Positions 10,621-18,329 of a stretch of DNA of 64,000 bases are shown one piece after another. Within the stretch, counting starts at the first letter, position 1. Each line of letters opens with the position of its first letter. The notes under the pieces were generated by a model. That model was not told the origin of the DNA, ran no database searches, and saw nothing but the letters and a program-made list of their open reading frames with translations. Source of the stretch: Benzoatithermus sp963720725 (GTDB lineage: Bacteria; Pseudomonadota; Alphaproteobacteria; Geminicoccales; Geminicoccaceae); contig CAVRGN010000005.1 of the NCBI GenBank assembly GCA_963720725.1, forward strand, positions 124,001-188,000, read 5' to 3'. The position numbers were made by a program, and so were the translations under genes.

Positions 10621-11181
10621 CTATGAGCTCGAAACGGAGCCCCGGATCTCACGCCACCGCGCCAGCCACCGCGTCACCGGAATCACCAGCACGACCTTCC
10701 CCACGATCTCCGGGGCCGGTACGACACCGAAACTTCGGCTGTCCAGCGACGCTTCGACATTGTCGCCCAGGACGAAAGCGGCGCCCGGCGGGACGAGCTC
10801 GCAGGTCGCATCGCGGGGAACGGCCGGGGTCAGCAAACCAGCCGCCGCGTCGCGGCCATGCGGGGGCATGCATTCGCCCGGCAGGACGGCGGCGCGCTTG
10901 ATCGCGAGATCCGGCGCACCGAAGGGGAACCGGAAGACGATCACGTCGCCGCGCGCGATGCGGTCGGTGTAGATCGCGACGCCATAGTCGCCGGCGCGGA
11001 CATAGGGGGCCATCGAGTTGCTGGTGACGCGCAGCACGAAAGCGAGGTGCGCCCCGGCGAACGCGGCCAGGGCGACGCCCACCACGCACGCCGCGAGAAT
11101 GCCCGCGGCGAGTGGTGCCGCAGAAAGAAGGTGCTGCTTCGACAGTTCGGGCGACATGCGACGCAAACCGCTCGGCGTCAC
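10621..11181 (-). CDS. S26-family signal peptidase (type I / TraF-like)
   Basis: A membrane-bound serine-lysine protease of 186 residues. A single N-terminal transmembrane segment (about residues 26-50) is followed by the catalytic box SNSMAPYVRAGD with Ser56. The general-base Lys lies in LAIKRA (Lys95), and the family's GDNVEASLDSR box follows. It is shorter than housekeeping LepB and resembles small S26 or TraF-type peptidases with a narrow substrate set. The GTG at 11181 starts just after the TGA of the small exported protein (11183-11185), separated by one base, so coupling is likely; an internal ATG at 11157 is an alternative. Its position after two small exported proteins suggests it processes cluster products, which is inference. 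Confidence 0.85.
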   Translation of the reverse strand: MTPSGLRRMSPELSKQHLLSAAPLAAGILAACVVGVALAAFAGAHLAFVLRVTSNSMAPYVRAGDYGVAIYTDRIARGDVIVFRFPFGAPDLAIKRAAVLPGECMPPHGRDAAAGLLTPAVPRDATCELVPPGAAFVLGDNVEASLDSRSFGVVPAPEIVGKVVLVIPVTRWLARWREIRGSVSSS

Positions 11182-11182
11182 A

Positions 11183-11536
11183 TCATGGCTTCATGTCGCA
11201 CGCGCACTTCCGGATCCCCGTATTGTTGACGTTCACCGTAAGAATGCCATGCACCTGTGAGCCGCTTGACAAGCTGGTGGTCGAGCAGGGCATCCCCGTC
11301 ACCATGCTTGCCGTACAGCCGGTGGTCGTAGCGGATGCGGGAAATCTAGCCGCAGTCGTCGGCTGGCCGGTGCTGGGATACTTCGCCGTCGCGCTGGCTC
11401 CGGTGGTGCAGCACAACGAAGCCTGCAGCACGGGCAACTCAGGTGCCCGGGCGTCGTGCACCCCGGCCGTCCAACTCACCACCGCGGCCAGGACCATCGC
11501 CACGGGCGGCAGGCCGAACTTGAAGCTGTTGTTCAT
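11183..11536 (-). CDS. small exported cysteine protein, paralogue 1
   Basis: A 117-residue protein of unknown function. A signal peptide (MNNSFKFGLPP, then VAMVLAAVVSWTAG, with cleavage probably near HDARA) precedes a Ser/Thr-rich mature part. It carries CC near the start, then AKYPSTG, a single Cys, PCST, and a C-terminal CAC followed by DMKP. The block from PCST through the following HGIL aligns without gaps to the neighbour at 11617-11934, as does the AKYxSTG element, so the two are paralogues. AGGAGA 6 bases before the ATG at 11536 supports the start. It is followed directly by the signal peptidase gene. No family was recognised. Confidence 0.65.
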   Translation of the reverse strand: MNNSFKFGLPPVAMVLAAVVSWTAGVHDARAPELPVLQASLCCTTGASATAKYPSTGQPTTAARFPASATTTGCTASMVTGMPCSTTSLSSGSQVHGILTVNVNNTGIRKCACDMKP

Positions 11537-11616
11537 GGGATCTCTCCTGTGGGCGCCGAACCGGCGTTGCCTCAGCCGAGCGTTCGGCGTTGCGCTGCGG
11601 CTGGCATGGGGTGTCG

Positions 11617-11934
11617 CTACGACTTGATGCAGCGGCAGGTTCCCGCCGAGCGTTGCACCAGACCGTCGATCGTGCGGCCCGCCGGTGTCGCGGCGGTCGA
11701 GCACGGGCTGCCCGGCTGGGCGAGCGGCGTGAGGCACGCGGCGTAGGTCTTGGTGAAGTTGAACGCCATCGTGATCAGGCCGGTGCTGACGAACCTGGCC
11801 GGGGCCGCCGCTCCGGCAGCTGGACCCAGCGGCCCGATCAGGACCGCCGGATCCCCCGCCTGGGCCGCGCCGGCGCCGGCGATGAGGGTGGTGAGCATCG
11901 CCACGGTGCGGATCGTCTTGGTCAGGGTGGGCAT
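11617..11934 (-). CDS. small exported cysteine protein, paralogue 2
   Basis: A 105-residue protein of unknown function and the first gene of the minus-strand cluster. The signal peptide is MPTLTKTIRTVAMLTTLIAG, with cleavage likely after AAQA. The mature part has ARFVSTG, a Cys, SPCST, then GRTIDGL and a C-terminal CRC followed by IKS. It has four cysteines, all with counterparts in the paralogue at 11183-11536. GGGAGA lies before the ATG at 11934. An array of heptameric repeats (12019-12058) lies about 90-125 bp upstream, between this gene and the divergent regulator. Disulfide bonding in the periplasm or outside the cell is inferred from the cysteines and the signal peptide. Confidence 0.65.
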   Translation of the reverse strand: MPTLTKTIRTVAMLTTLIAGAGAAQAGDPAVLIGPLGPAAGAAAPARFVSTGLITMAFNFTKTYAACLTPLAQPGSPCSTAATPAGRTIDGLVQRSAGTCRCIKS

Positions 11935-12018
11935 CGGAATTCTCCCGGTGGGGTGTCGCGGTGACCGCGATCTCGTCTCGGCCGCCTCGCGCATGAGATG
12001 AGTTTCGTGCCGCCGCGG

Positions 12019-12058
12019 CCTGAAAGCCGGGTGAAAGTCCGGTGAAATTCTGGTTAAA
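12019..12058. promoter_or_regulatory. four heptamers at 11-bp period, probable OmpR/PhoB-class operator
   Basis: Heptamers occur at 12019-12025 (CCTGAAA), 12030-12036 (GGTGAAA), 12041-12047 (GGTGAAA) and 12052-12058 (GGTTAAA), each separated by exactly 4 bases. A 7+4 tandem array with 11-bp phase is the known architecture of operators for winged-helix regulators of the OmpR/PhoB class. It sits between the exported-protein cluster (leftward) and a gene family encoding a Trans_reg_C-type winged helix (rightward). That this regulator binds here is inference. Confidence 0.6.
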
Positions 12059-12109
12059 TCCCGCGCTCGCGTGGGCCGCGCCGGCCCGCAGCGGGGAGGA
12101 AACGGCTCG

Positions 12110-14363
12110 ATGCACGCCGAACGGGAACAACGCCGACAGCCTGGCGCTTCGACCGCTTCACCCTCGACCTCGCGCGCGGCGTTCTGCTCGGCCTGGACGG
12201 CGCCGAGGTGCCCCTGCGGCCGAAGTCTCTGGCGCTGCTGCGGCTGCTGGTCGAGAACCCCGGCCGCGTCGTCGACCGCGACGCGATCATGGCCGCGGTG
12301 TGGCCCGGCGTGGTGGTGACCGACGAATCGATCACCCAGTGCGTGCGCGACATCAGGAAGGCCCTGGGCGACGAGGCGCAGCAGCTGCTCAAGACCGTGC
12401 CCAAGCGCGGCTACCTGCTCGCCGCCGACGGGACGCCGGCCGAGACCGCGGCACCTGCCCCCTCGAGCCGAGCGTCGCCTGTCGGCGATCCTCGCCGCCG
12501 ACATCGTCGGCTACTCGCGCCTGATCGAACAGGACGAGGCCGCGACCCTGGCGGCGATCAAGGCCTTGCGCGAGCGGCGCGATCGACCCGCTGCTGGCCG
12601 AGCACAAGGGCCGTATCGTCAAGCTGATGGGCGACGGGGCGATCGTCGAGTTCGCCAGCGTCGTGGACGCGGTCGCCTGCGCCGTTGCGATCCAGAAGGC
12701 GGTGGCGGATCGCCAGGGCAACACGCTGCCCGACCGCCGGATCGTGTTCCGTATCGGCATCAACCTCGGCGACGTGGTGGTCGACGGCGACGACCTGCTG
12801 GGCGACGGGGTCAACGTGGCGGCGCGGCTGGAGCAGCTGTGCGAGCCGGGCGGGGTGCTGGTGTCCGGGCACGGCGTTCGACCACCTCCAGGGCCGGCTC
12901 GGGCTGCCGCTGGAGTTCACCGGCGAGCAGCAGGTCAAGAACATCGCGCGGCCGGTCCGGGCCTATCGGGTGCGCCTGGATGGGACTGCGGCGCGGTTGG
13001 CGCTTCGCCGCCCCGGTCGCTCTGCTGCCGTCATGGCCGCACTTTTCCTGGCCGCGGTTATCGCGGGCGGTGCCTGGTTGATGTTGAAGCCGCAGCCTGT
13101 CCGCGGGAATCCGTCGATCGCGGTGTTGCCGTTCGAGAACCTGAGCGGCGACGAGGAGACTGGCCGGCTGGGGGCCGCGATCGCCGACGACGTCGTCACC
13201 GACCTCTCCCGATTTCGCACCATCGACGTCATCGCCAGCAACTCGACCCGGTCCTATGCGGATCGACATGCAGGCCTCGCGGAGATCGGTCGCGAGCTCA
13301 AGGTGTCGCTGGTCCTCGATGGTTCGATGCAGCGTGTTGGCGACCATATCCGGATCAATGCCAATCTGGCCGACGCCGGCTCAGGCGCCAGCCTCTGGTC
13401 GGAGCGTTGGGATCGGGCAGCGGACGATCTGTTCGCGGTACAGACGGAGATCGCAGAGCGCGCCATCAACAGCATTGACCGCATCGTTGGTGCCAAGGCC
13501 GAGGCAGAGGCACGGCGCAAGCGCCCGACCGACCTGCAGGCCTACGACCTCGTGGCGCTCTCCTGGTCATTGCGTCTCGGGCCGAAGGAGGATGTCGACA
13601 AGGCGCTCGCCTACGCCGACGAGGCCATCAGCCGCGACCCTCCTTTGCGCGGGCCTATGTCGCCAAGGCCTGGGCCGTCTGGAACACGGGCCGGTTCGAC
13701 GACAAGTTCACGGACAAGGCCGACCAGATGGTCGGGCTCGCCCGCACGGCAGTCCAACTCGACCCCTATGATGCCGTAGCCTACAGCACCTTGGCATTCG
13801 CTCTCAGCTTCAAGCCCTTGGGGCCGGAGGTCGAGGCCGCGGTCGAGCGAGCGCTGGAGCTCGGCCCCAGCTCGGCCGACGTGATGGCCCGAGCGTCCGA
13901 CACGCTTGCCTTTTTGGGTCAGGCCGATCGCGGGGCGGCACTATGCGACCGGGCCGTGCGCCTGAACCCGAGCACCCCAGGCTTCTACTATCTGTTCTGT
14001 GCCTCGCCCTGGCTGATGAGCGGGCACTACGAGACCATGATCGACGGCCAGGATCGCTTCCAGGGCGAGCTCAATCAGTTCTATCTCGCGATGAGGGCGA
14101 TCGCCTTCGCCGGACTGAACGAGCCTGACGAGGCAGCGGCGGTGATCGCGACGTTGGAACAGAAGCACCCGACCGCCTCATTCGAATACTTCGTCAATGC
14201 TGCCTGGATCTTCGCTCACCCCGAAGACGAAGCCAAACTCCTGGCGGGCGCACGCAAGGCCAAGTTCCGCATCTGCGCGACACAAGCCGAGCTGGCCGTG
14301 TTTGCGACTCCTAGGCGATTGCCCGAGTGCGAGCGGGCCAAGATGACCTCAGCCAAGCCTTGA
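12110..14363 (+). pseudogene. winged-helix/adenylate-cyclase/TPR regulator, copy 1, multiply frameshifted
   Basis: Homologous along its whole length to the intact copy at 14389-16650, but the reading frame changes five times. Against copy 2 the changes are near 12125-12138 (two extra bases), a C-run at 12458-12462 (one base short), near 12570-12583 (one extra), 12870 (one extra C) and a C-run at 13638-13640 (one base short). The pieces encode the winged helix (FDRFTLDLARG to KRGYLLAA), the class III cyclase domain (LAADIVGYSRLIEQDEA, KLMGDGAIVEF), a transmembrane segment, the TolB-like domain (NPSIAVLPFENLSGDE) and the TPR region ending CERAKMTSAKP. Two of the five shifts are in homopolymers, so sequencing error is possible. 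If the shifts are real, the gene is dead. Confidence 0.75.
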
Positions 14364-14388
14364 GTGCCACGTGGTGGGGGACTGATCC

Positions 14389-16650
14389 ATGACCGGCGAA
14401 CGGGAACAACCCGCAGCTTGGCGCTTCGACCGGTTCACCCTCGACCTCGCCCGCGGCGTGCTCCTCGGCCCGGACGGCGCCGAGGTGCCCCTGCGGCCGA
14501 AGGCCCTGGCGCTGCTGCGGCTGTTGGTCGAGAACCCGGGTCGGGTCGTGGACCGCGACGCGATCATGGCCGCGGTCTGGCCGAACGTGGTGGTCGGCGA
14601 CGAATCGATCACCCAGTGCGTGCGCGACATCAGGAAGGCCCTGGGCGACGAGGCGCAGCAGCTGCTCAAGACCGTGCCCAAGCGCGGCTATCTGCTCGCG
14701 GCCGAGGTGACGCCGGCGGAATCGATCCCACCGCCGCCCCCGCCCCGCACCGAGCGCCGATTGGCGGCGGTACTGGCGGCCGACATCGTCGGGTACTCGC
14801 GGCTGATCGAACAGGACGAGGCCGCCACGCTGGCCGCGATCAAGGCACTGCGCCAGCAGGCGATCGACCCGCTCCTGGCCGAGCACAAGGGCCGGATCGT
14901 CAAGCTGATGGGCGACGGCGCCATCGTCGAGTTCGCCTCGGTGGTGGACGCCGTCGCCTGTGCCGTGGCGATCCAGAAGGCGGTTGCCGACCTGCAGGGC
15001 AACACGCTGCCCGACCGCCGGATCGTATTCCGGATCGGGATCAATCTCGGCGACGTGGTGGTGGACGGCGACGACCTCATGGGCGATGGCGTCAACATCG
15101 CGGCGCGCCTCGAGCAGCTGTGCGAGCCTGGCGGGGTGCTGGTCTCCGGGACGGCGTTCGACCACCTCCAGGGCCGGCTGGGCATGCCCCTGGAGTTCAC
15201 TGGCGAGCAGCAGGTCAAGAACATCACGCGGCCGGTGCGCGCCTATCGCGTGCGGCTCGATGGCACGGCAGGGCGATCGGTCTTGCGCCGCCCAGGACGC
15301 TACGCTGCCGTCTTGGCCGCCCTCGGCCTCGTGGCGAGCCTAGCGGGCGGTGCCTGGTTGTTGTTCAAGCCGCAACCTTTGCGCGGCAATCCGTCGATCG
15401 CCATCCTCCCGTTCAATGACCTGAGTGGTGACGAGACGACCGGCCGCTTAGGGGCCGCAATCGCAGATGACATCGTCACCGACCTGTCGCGCTTCCGCAC
15501 CGTCGACGTGATCGCGATTAATTCAAGCAAGGCCTATGCGGATCGACACGCCGAGCCGACCCAGATCGGCCGCGAGCTGGATGTGGGTTTGGTCCTCGAC
15601 GGTTCGATTCAGCGCGATCCCGACCACGTGCGCGTCAATGCAAAGCTCTACGACGCCCGCTCCGGGGCGAGCCTGTGGTCCGAGCGCTGGGACCGCCCGG
15701 CAGCGGACCTGTTCGCTGTGCAGACCGAGATCACGGAGCGGACCGTCAACGACATCAATCGTGTGGCCGGGCTCAAGCTTGAGGTTCAAGCACACCGCAA
15801 GCGCCCGTCGGACCTCGATGCGTATGAGCTTGTCGCATTGTCCTCGCAATCTCGGGCCGGCACCGAAAGCGAAGTCGGGCAGGCGCTGGCCTATGCAGAA
15901 GAGGCCATCGCCAAAGATCCCTCGTTCGCACGTGCCTACATCGCTAAGGCCTGGGCGCTGTGGCAGTCAGGCCGCTTCGGCGGCAAGTACGCTGATATCA
16001 CCGCGAAAATGGAGGGACTCGCGCGTACCGCCACGGAGCTCGACCCATACGATGCGCTCGCCTTCACTACGCTAGGTTTTGCCATCAGCTATCGGCGGCC
16101 CGGCGCTGAGGCGCTACCATTCCTGGAGCGGTCGCTGGAGCTAGGTCCAAGCTATGCCGACGTGCTGGTACGTTCGGCTGAGACGCTTGCCTTCGAAGGC
16201 CAGCCCGACCGCTCCGCTGGTTTATGCGATCGTGCCATGAGGCTGAACCCGAGCCCACCCCAATTTTACCTACTTTTCTGTGCCACGCCTTGGTTCCTCG
16301 CTTCGCAGTACCAGCAGATGATCGACGGCTATGCACACTACACATCGACGCTCAGCCAATACCATCTTGCTTGGCGCACACTAGCTCTGGCCGAGATGGG
16401 CAAGGACAAGGAGACCGCGGCAGCATCCGAGACTTTACAGCAGCGCTTTCCCGAGGTTACGTACGAATACTTCCTCAACAACGGTTGGACTTTCGCTCGC
16501 GCCGAAGACCAGGCGAAAGTCCTCGGCGCCTACCGCAAGGCGGGCCTTCGCCTGTGCGCTACAGCGGCTGAGATGATCGCAACGCCTACGCCCCGCACGC
16601 TTCCAGAATGCGAAACCGAACGGGCCAACCGGCAGGCAGCAGCACCTTGA
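14389..16650 (+). CDS. membrane regulator: winged-helix DNA-binding + class III adenylate cyclase + TPR
   Basis: A 753-residue multi-domain protein, the intact member of the array. Residues 10-105 form a Trans_reg_C (CadC/ToxR/OmpR-type) winged helix, with VVDRDAIMAAVWP and KRGYLLAAE. Residues 122-288 form a class III nucleotidyl cyclase with metal-binding Asp132 (ADIVGYS) and Asp176 (MGDGAIV) and the transition-state pair Asn236/Arg240 (NIAARLE), so it should be active. Residues 305-326 form one transmembrane segment. Residues 334-460 (NPSIAILPFNDLSGDE) resemble the TolB/FlgO N-terminal fold, and a TPR-like region runs to the C-terminus. The predicted topology puts the DNA-binding and cyclase parts in the cytoplasm and the TPR sensor in the periplasm. 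The DNA target and signal are unknown. Confidence 0.88.
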   Translation: MTGEREQPAAWRFDRFTLDLARGVLLGPDGAEVPLRPKALALLRLLVENPGRVVDRDAIMAAVWPNVVVGDESITQCVRDIRKALGDEAQQLLKTVPKRGYLLAAEVTPAESIPPPPPPRTERRLAAVLAADIVGYSRLIEQDEAATLAAIKALRQQAIDPLLAEHKGRIVKLMGDGAIVEFASVVDAVACAVAIQKAVADLQGNTLPDRRIVFRIGINLGDVVVDGDDLMGDGVNIAARLEQLCEPGGVLVSGTAFDHLQGRLGMPLEFTGEQQVKNITRPVRAYRVRLDGTAGRSVLRRPGRYAAVLAALGLVASLAGGAWLLFKPQPLRGNPSIAILPFNDLSGDETTGRLGAAIADDIVTDLSRFRTVDVIAINSSKAYADRHAEPTQIGRELDVGLVLDGSIQRDPDHVRVNAKLYDARSGASLWSERWDRPAADLFAVQTEITERTVNDINRVAGLKLEVQAHRKRPSDLDAYELVALSSQSRAGTESEVGQALAYAEEAIAKDPSFARAYIAKAWALWQSGRFGGKYADITAKMEGLARTATELDPYDALAFTTLGFAISYRRPGAEALPFLERSLELGPSYADVLVRSAETLAFEGQPDRSAGLCDRAMRLNPSPPQFYLLFCATPWFLASQYQQMIDGYAHYTSTLSQYHLAWRTLALAEMGKDKETAAASETLQQRFPEVTYEYFLNNGWTFARAEDQAKVLGAYRKAGLRLCATAAEMIATPTPRTLPECETERANRQAAAP

Positions 16651-17015
16651 GCCCGGCTCTCCCCCGCGCCGCGCATCGCCTTTCGGCGATCCTGGCCGCC
16701 GACATTGTCGGCTACTCGCGCCTGATCGACCAGGGCGAGGCCGGAAGACTGGCGGCGATCAAGGACTTGCGCGGCTCCGCGATCGATCCGCTCCTGGTCG
16801 AGCACAAGGGCCGCATCGTCAAACTGATGGGTGACGGGGCGCTCGCAGCTTTGACATTCGCTCACCCTGAGGACGAGACAAAACTTCTGGCCGGCGCTCG
16901 CAAGGCCAAGATGCGCATCTGCGCCACGAACGCCGAATTGACAGAGTTTGCGTCGCCCAGACGTTTGCCGGAATGCATGCCCGCTCCGGATCAGTCTGCC
17001 GCGAAGTCCGGGTGA
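16608..17015 (+). pseudogene. deletion remnant of a third cyclase/TPR copy
   Basis: A 135-codon open frame that overlaps the end of copy 2 by 43 bp. From about codon 22 it matches the start of the cyclase domain (HRLSAILAADIVGYSRLID to KLMGDGALA). It then jumps, without loss of frame, to the extreme C-terminus of the family (FAHPEDETKLLAGARKAK to RRLPEC). The C-terminal piece is closest to copy 1. About 1.5 kb of cyclase, membrane, TolB-like and TPR sequence is missing at a junction near 16842-16856, and the winged helix is absent. It lacks the substrate-binding half of the cyclase, so it should be inactive. Confidence 0.75.
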
Positions 17016-17083
17016 GTTCGGCAGGCGGAACGAGCTGATACCCACCTCGACGATAGCGCCGGGCCGATTGTCCGTCAGTGCCG

Positions 17084-18211
17084 TCAACTATAGACGATCT
17101 TAGGAAATCTTCTGGTCGTTCCGCCCTCCGCCGCGGCCAACTTGTCCCGCACCGTCATGGCCAGCTCGCGGTAGGCCTCGGCGACCGGATGGCTTGGCTG
17201 GCTAACCACGATCGGCCGGCCTGCGTCGCTGGTCTCGCGCACCTCGAGGTCCAGGGGGATCTCGGCCAGGAAGTCGACGCCGTACTGCGCCGCGCAGGCG
17301 CGCGCGCCGCCATGGGCGAAGATCTCGCTGCGGTGGCCGCAATTGGGGCAGCAGAAGTAGGACATGTTCTCGACGATGCCGAGGATCGGCACGTCGACCT
17401 TGCGGAACATGTTGATGGCCTTGCGCGCGTCGAGGAGTGCGATGTCCTGCGGCGTGCTCACGATCACGGCACCGGCGAGCGGCACGCGCTGCGCCATGGT
17501 GAGCTGGGCGTCGCCGGTGCCGGGCGGCATGTCGACCACCAGCACGTCGAGCTCGCCCCACAGCACGTCGCCCAGCATCTGCTGCAGGGCGCTCTGCACC
17601 ATGGGCCCGCGCCAGATCATCGGCGCGTCCTCGTCGACCAGGAACCCCATCGACATCACCTTGACGCCGAAATTCTCCATCGGCCGCAGCTTCTTGCCGT
17701 CGGTGGCGCTGGGCCGGCCGCTGATGCCGGCCATCCGGGGCAGGGAGGGCCCGTAGATGTCCGCGTCGAGCAGGCCCACCCGCTGCCCGATCGCGGCCAG
17801 CCCCATGGCCAGATTGACCGCGGTCGTCGACTTGCCGACGCCGCCCTTGCCCGAGGCCACGGCGATGATCGCCTTCACCCCCGGCACCAGTGGCGCCTGG
17901 GCCGGCCGTGCCGGCTCGCCCAGCGTCGGCGGCGGCCCGGCGGCGGCGCGGCCGCCGGGCGCGCGCTCGGCGGTGAGCACCGCACTGCAGGACAGGACGC
18001 CCGGGATGGCGCGGACCGCCTGCTCGCAGGCCTTGCGCACCGACTCGAACTGCGATGCCTCGGCGGGGTGCACCTCGATCGCGAACCCGACATTGCCCTG
18101 CTTGACCACGACCCCGGAGATCATGCCCAGGCTGACCAGGTCGTCGTCCCGATGCGGATGGCGGACGCGGCGGAGCATCGCGAGCACCTGCTCGGTGGTA
18201 ATCTCGTTCAT
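17084..18211 (-). CDS. mrp: Mrp/ApbC-family iron-sulfur cluster carrier ATPase
   Basis: Cytoplasmic P-loop ATPase that holds and transfers Fe-S clusters. The 375-residue product has an N-terminal MIP18/DUF59-like domain (residues 1-85), a Pro/Ala linker, and a deviant Walker A ASGKGGVGKST at about 119-129. VDMPPGTGDAQLT follows, and the paired CxxC in FCCPNCGH coordinates the bridging cluster. The ATG at 18211, with GAGGGA upstream, is preferred to the longer frame. It is divergent from hflK across 118 bp. Confidence 0.93.
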   Translation of the reverse strand: MNEITTEQVLAMLRRVRHPHRDDDLVSLGMISGVVVKQGNVGFAIEVHPAEASQFESVRKACEQAVRAIPGVLSCSAVLTAERAPGGRAAAGPPPTLGEPARPAQAPLVPGVKAIIAVASGKGGVGKSTTAVNLAMGLAAIGQRVGLLDADIYGPSLPRMAGISGRPSATDGKKLRPMENFGVKVMSMGFLVDEDAPMIWRGPMVQSALQQMLGDVLWGELDVLVVDMPPGTGDAQLTMAQRVPLAGAVIVSTPQDIALLDARKAINMFRKVDVPILGIVENMSYFCCPNCGHRSEIFAHGGARACAAQYGVDFLAEIPLDLEVRETSDAGRPIVVSQPSHPVAEAYRELAMTVRDKLAAAEGGTTRRFPKIVYS

Positions 18212-18329
18212 GGTTGATCCCTCAACGCGTGCGACCGATATACACGGAAGTTCGAGCGGATCGAGTGCGGCAGCTCCCAACATGGCGCGGGCCTCCGTCG
18301 CGCCATCAGCATAGCCAAGGAATTTACGG

